A DNA stretch of 61,353 bases from Shewanella sp. Isolate13 (GTDB lineage: Bacteria > Pseudomonadota > Gammaproteobacteria > Enterobacterales > Shewanellaceae): assembly GCF_022398325.1 (NCBI RefSeq), contig NZ_JAKEVD010000030.1:1-61353 (forward strand). Reading direction: 5' to 3'. Position numbers and translations under genes: made by a program. Numbering within the stretch: position 1 is the stretch's first letter; each line of letters starts with the position of its first letter. Of the stretch, positions 58,449-61,353 are shown in pieces. The notes below the pieces were generated by a model that saw only the letters and a program-made list of their open reading frames with translations, was not told the DNA's origin and made no database searches.

Positions 58449-60293
58449 TTAGTTACCTCGAAGCACTGGGTACTTTAGATATTGATTATCAAAGTAAGGG
58501 CTACGTTCATAGAACCAGCGTAAACGTGCTCTTGGGTTGGCGGCAAACTCTGGATCTTTAAGTGCCTTGTCAAACTCGGCTTGTAGTGCCGGATCATCCT
58601 TTAGCATCTTTGCTGCCAATGGCTCTACCGCATAGTTTTCAATATATTCGGTACGGGTAAATATTGGATTAAAGAAGCCCCATTGGAACAGTGAATCTGG
58701 TGATTGCGGTTCAAGTAGTAAGATGGCGAGATCGCCTAAGGGCTGTTTAGTATCGATGCGAACCGTACCTGTAGGTAATTTTACATCGACAGCTTGGCTG
58801 GTTACGTCGGCCTTGACCTGTTGACGCCCTTCATAATCAGTGTTGTTAAAACTTGGATTGGCAAATTGATATTGCTGCAGCTTAAGCTGAGTCGGCTTAT
58901 CGAGAGTGGTCATACGTATGCCGTGAACACTCATACGCTCAATCACCTCTTGCCACTGGGGCGGAATATAATACGCGTCAGGGCGGTTCACTTTGATATC
59001 GGCCTGAGTGCCACCAATCACTGGCAAGTTTGGGTACAGTTGAGGCTGGCCATTCCAGCGCACAATCTCATTGCCACTAATCGCACTCTGCTCCAATGTG
59101 TAACCTATCCCCTTAAAGTCCCAACCTTGAGCTTGCTGCTCTTGCTGCCAAGTGAGTGTCACTCTTGGTGAGTAGCGATATTTGTCCTGTTTAATGGCTG
59201 ATTTTAACTTAGTGCTATCATCGGCTATGGCTTGAAGGCTAGATTCGAGCATGACATAGGTGCCGAGCACTCGTTGTTTAAATGGCTTTAAGCTGTGATT
59301 TTCAATCAAAATTGTGGGTAGGTGGCGAGCATCACCATAACCGTTAGAGAAGCGTGGGCTAGCGTTCCATAGAGACATGCCCTTGCTGATGTCGGCATTG
59401 TCGATGGCAAACACTAGTGGGCCTGGAATATGTCCCTGCTCAGATAGGGCAGACTCAATCCTAGGGCGATAGCTGTTCTCTAGCCAGTTGTATATTGATG
59501 GGCTTTTCCCTTGGGGTAAGTTGTAGCCAAAAGTCACATCATATTGATAGTCGATACCATCGGTAACATGGACATCGATATAGAGATCGGGTTGCCAACT
59601 ATTGATAGCCCTTAGCATGTGCTGCATCTCTGGCGTGTCGGCTTTAGCATAATCACGATTTAGATTCAGGTTTTGCGCTGTGGTGCGCCAGCCCATGTTA
59701 ACCGGACCTCGCTGATTGACGCGGTTATACTCACTTGAGCGTTCATGGCCATCAACACTGAATATCGGTACAAACAATAGGTTGGCGTTATCAAGCAGTC
59801 CTGACTTACCGTTAAACACCATGTCGCGCAATAACATCATACCGGCGTCTTTGCCGTCAATCTCACCGGAATGGATCCCCGCCTGCACCAGCAAGGTGGG
59901 TTTACCATTACTTGCGAGTGCGCTTGCATCTTCCGCTCCCTCTTTGGAGGCGACAATCATCCAGATCTCACGACCCTGAGGGCTCTTACCTATGCTCACC
60001 TTCTTAAGCATCTCGCTCTCGGCTATCAGTTTATCTAACCAGGCAAAGGTTTCATCATAACTCGGGCTAGTCTTAAGGCCGTTTTGCTCAAATGGCGTAG
60101 CCCACTTCGAATCGGCCGCCAGAATCAGAGATTCACTGCCACCGTGCCAAGAGATAATAGGCGGTAAGATGGCATCGTTGATATAGGTGTCTGCCAGTTG
60201 TGGTGTCGTTGTATCTGCTTGAACTGCCGCGAGACAGTAGCCGCTGGTGCTGGCTGCCAATAAGGCGATGGCCGATAGAGGAGTTAAGCGCAT
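58449..60293 (-). CDS. M14 family zinc carboxypeptidase, secreted
   Basis: 614-residue secreted metallocarboxypeptidase with a signal peptide (about 1-22, cleavage after LAA). The M14 domain (about 75-350) shows QAGIHSGEIDGKDAG (HxxE zinc ligands), NRDYAKADTPE, LYIDVHVTDGIDYQYD (third ligand His) and ILIENHSLKPFKQRV (catalytic Glu region). The C-terminal 250 residues form extra domains of unknown use. It probably trims peptides in the periplasm or outside the cell. No operon partner. Confidence 0.9.
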   Translation of the reverse strand: MRLTPLSAIALLAASTSGYCLAAVQADTTTPQLADTYINDAILPPIISWHGGSESLILAADSKWATPFEQNGLKTSPSYDETFAWLDKLIAESEMLKKVSIGKSPQGREIWMIVASKEGAEDASALASNGKPTLLVQAGIHSGEIDGKDAGMMLLRDMVFNGKSGLLDNANLLFVPIFSVDGHERSSEYNRVNQRGPVNMGWRTTAQNLNLNRDYAKADTPEMQHMLRAINSWQPDLYIDVHVTDGIDYQYDVTFGYNLPQGKSPSIYNWLENSYRPRIESALSEQGHIPGPLVFAIDNADISKGMSLWNASPRFSNGYGDARHLPTILIENHSLKPFKQRVLGTYVMLESSLQAIADDSTKLKSAIKQDKYRYSPRVTLTWQQEQQAQGWDFKGIGYTLEQSAISGNEIVRWNGQPQLYPNLPVIGGTQADIKVNRPDAYYIPPQWQEVIERMSVHGIRMTTLDKPTQLKLQQYQFANPSFNNTDYEGRQQVKADVTSQAVDVKLPTGTVRIDTKQPLGDLAILLLEPQSPDSLFQWGFFNPIFTRTEYIENYAVEPLAAKMLKDDPALQAEFDKALKDPEFAANPRARLRWFYERSPYFDNQYLKYPVLRGN

Positions 60294-60534
60294 GCTAGGG
60301 TACCCATTTTTTAAGCTATTTGAATTATTATTAGGCGGTTATCTTTCAATAAAACATCGATAAGTGCAACAGTGCAACTGTTTCTAAATATGAGTTTAAT
60401 TGCTTATTACTGGAACGGGCTTCGCTCGGCTTTAAATGGGAGGTGGCGCTATGCCAGTTGTGTCTTAGCTAACTAAATAGACCTAAGATTTCAGAGTGAA
60501 ACCTTAGATCTACAGAATAGAGAGTGATGCTTGC

Positions 60535-60744
60535 TTAGCCGATAACTGTTTCAGTTTCATCTTCAAAAATGGCTTCAATTGGCATCTCAAATAACCGAGC
60601 GACTTTAAAAGCTAAAGGCAAACTTGGGTCATATTTTCCCTTTTCGATTGCATTGATGGTTTGTCGTGAAACTTCTAGCTTTTCTGCCAAGTCGGCTTGA
60701 GTCCAGTCGCGCTCGGCACGGAGCACTTTTAGACGGTTTTTCAT
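60535..60744 (-). CDS. XRE family DNA-binding protein
   Basis: 69-residue Cro/CI-type regulator, nearly all helix-turn-helix: LRAERDWTQADLAEKLEVSR and QTINAIEKGKYDPSLPLAFK. Similar to YozG-like regulators that pair with small membrane proteins. The ATG overlaps the stop of the membrane gene by 4 bases, so the pair is co-translated. It probably represses its own operon through the repeats upstream of the membrane gene. Confidence 0.88.
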   Translation of the reverse strand: MKNRLKVLRAERDWTQADLAEKLEVSRQTINAIEKGKYDPSLPLAFKVARLFEMPIEAIFEDETETVIG

Positions 60745-61163
60745 CGGTAACTGATCCTTCCTTTAATGATGCCTACGATATAGGTCAAAGCGATTAATAC
60801 TATGAGATATGCCGCATTGAGAGGGGGCACAATAGCGTTATTTTCGAGTATTGAATAGCTGGAAAAGCTAATAATGGCGACCCCCACAGACAAAGCAAGT
60901 GCATCTAGTTGAACCTTGCGCTCCATCTCATCGAGCTGTACCAAAAAGTGGCGATAGGATGCCAACATGGCGATACCGAGAAGTGTGTGGATGCAGAATG
61001 CTAAGGTGATTAACAAGCCGCTGCTAAGCAATTCATTTTCACTTAAGAAGGTGCTTATCATTAATGTGAGCGCCCAAAAGAGTGCAAGTAGATTAACTCT
61101 ATTGGCATTTTTCAGGTCGCGTTTTGGCAGACCTTTGGCACAGATGGCTTCGATGATCTTCAT
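60741..61163 (-). CDS. Four-helix membrane protein paired with XRE regulator
   Basis: 140-residue protein with four hydrophobic segments (about 25-40, 48-70, 88-105 and 115-133) and a charged loop FLVQLDEMERKVQLDALAL in the middle. The DEMER segment is typical of small membrane proteins found beside YozG/XRE regulators. Function unknown. First gene of the two-gene operon. Confidence 0.7.
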   Translation of the reverse strand: MKIIEAICAKGLPKRDLKNANRVNLLALFWALTLMISTFLSENELLSSGLLITLAFCIHTLLGIAMLASYRHFLVQLDEMERKVQLDALALSVGVAIISFSSYSILENNAIVPPLNAAYLIVLIALTYIVGIIKGRISYR

Positions 61164-61196
61164 GGTAACAGTTCCTTATGTATGGCTTGTTTTTCA

Positions 61197-61222
61197 CTTG
61201 AGTGATGTCAAGTAAGCTTGAC
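61197..61222. promoter_or_regulatory. Alternating CTTGA/TCAAG repeats upstream of the XRE operon
   Basis: CTTGA at 61197, TCAAG at 61208 and CTTGA at 61217; the last two form the perfect inverted repeat GTCAAG-TAAG-CTTGAC (61207-61222). Another TCAAG lies near 61253. Evenly spaced half-sites 34 bases upstream of the operon suggest an operator, likely for the XRE protein. Confidence 0.45.
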
Positions 61223-61353
61223 TTATAACTTAGCGGTTAAAATGTGGCGAGTCAAGCACGCTTTACTTAAAGTTTGCTTGTCTTTACATGGTGAGGAGAG
61301 TAAGCGTTTTGCTTATTCGATGTTTTGAACTGATTTATAAGTATTTATTACAT

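Noticed and set aside
60483..60508. CTAAG..CTTAG hairpin after the XRE gene
   Set aside because: The stem has mismatches and no T run, so termination is unsupported.

Overview
This window reads as a chromosome segment of a marine gammaproteobacterium, most likely Shewanella. The reasons are the gene order hemN / yihI / Csr-type RNA / cytochrome c4 / engB / Spot 42 RNA / polA, then glpG-glpE, tdh-kbl and waaA-kdkA, together with Alteromonadales-type small families such as the DUF2986 protein and a second (lateral-type) flagellar system. The assignment rests on synteny and protein resemblance read by eye; no database search was run. No tRNA, rRNA, insertion sequence, prophage or CRISPR array was seen.

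Layout. (1) About 0.4-6.8 kb, plus strand: one operon for the switch and export apparatus of a flagellum, fliM-fliN-fliP-(small membrane ORF)-fliQ-fliR-flhB-flhA. FliM lacks the usual N-terminal CheY-binding segment and no FliO is present between FliN and FliP, as in secondary/lateral systems. (2) 6.9-24.8 kb: housekeeping genes, with a lysophospholipase-like hydrolase, a DUF885 lipoprotein, hemN, yihI, a methyltransferase, cytochrome c4, engB, polA, elbB, glpG/glpE, and tdh/kbl with a TetR regulator. Two regulatory RNAs lie here in otherwise empty spaces: a CsrB/CsrC-family RNA (about 13.48-13.99 kb) with GGA motifs in hairpin loops, and Spot 42 (spf, 15.97-16.09 kb) with a CRP-like site upstream. 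(3) 24.9-36.9 kb: a lipopolysaccharide core locus with waaA, kdkA, six probable glycosyl- or phosphoglycerol-type transferases, and a minus-strand cassette of aldolase, HAD phosphatase and KdsB-like cytidylyltransferase that looks like a pathway for a CMP-activated 2-keto sugar acid. (4) 37-40.4 kb: a DUF2986 protein, gltS, and folX-folE-folM, the gene set for tetrahydromonapterin.

(5) 40.5-44.6 kb holds the most interesting locus. A small secreted four-cysteine DUF2282 peptide is followed, with overlapping genes, by a DUF692 (MbnB-like) iron enzyme, a DUF2063 (MbnC-like) partner, an ECF sigma factor and a one-helix anti-sigma candidate. This matches the architecture of bufferin-type copper-binding ribosomal peptides, here with its own regulatory pair inside the operon. 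A DUF333 tandem-repeat lipoprotein lies convergently beside it. (6) 45.3-61.4 kb: moeA-moeB, ferritin with a Fur-like box, a large NIT-HAMP-PAS-GGDEF-EAL protein, ribB under an FMN riboswitch, an oligopeptidase B-like lipoprotein, a GIY-YIG protein, a single-helix signal peptidase I paralogue, a DGSG-repeat DUF4097 lipoprotein, a methyltransferase preceded by a heptanucleotide repeat, an M14 carboxypeptidase, and an XRE regulator paired with a membrane protein.

Several start codons were moved from the longest reading frame because a Shine-Dalgarno sequence or family alignment favours an internal ATG, GTG or TTG. These choices are stated in the entries.
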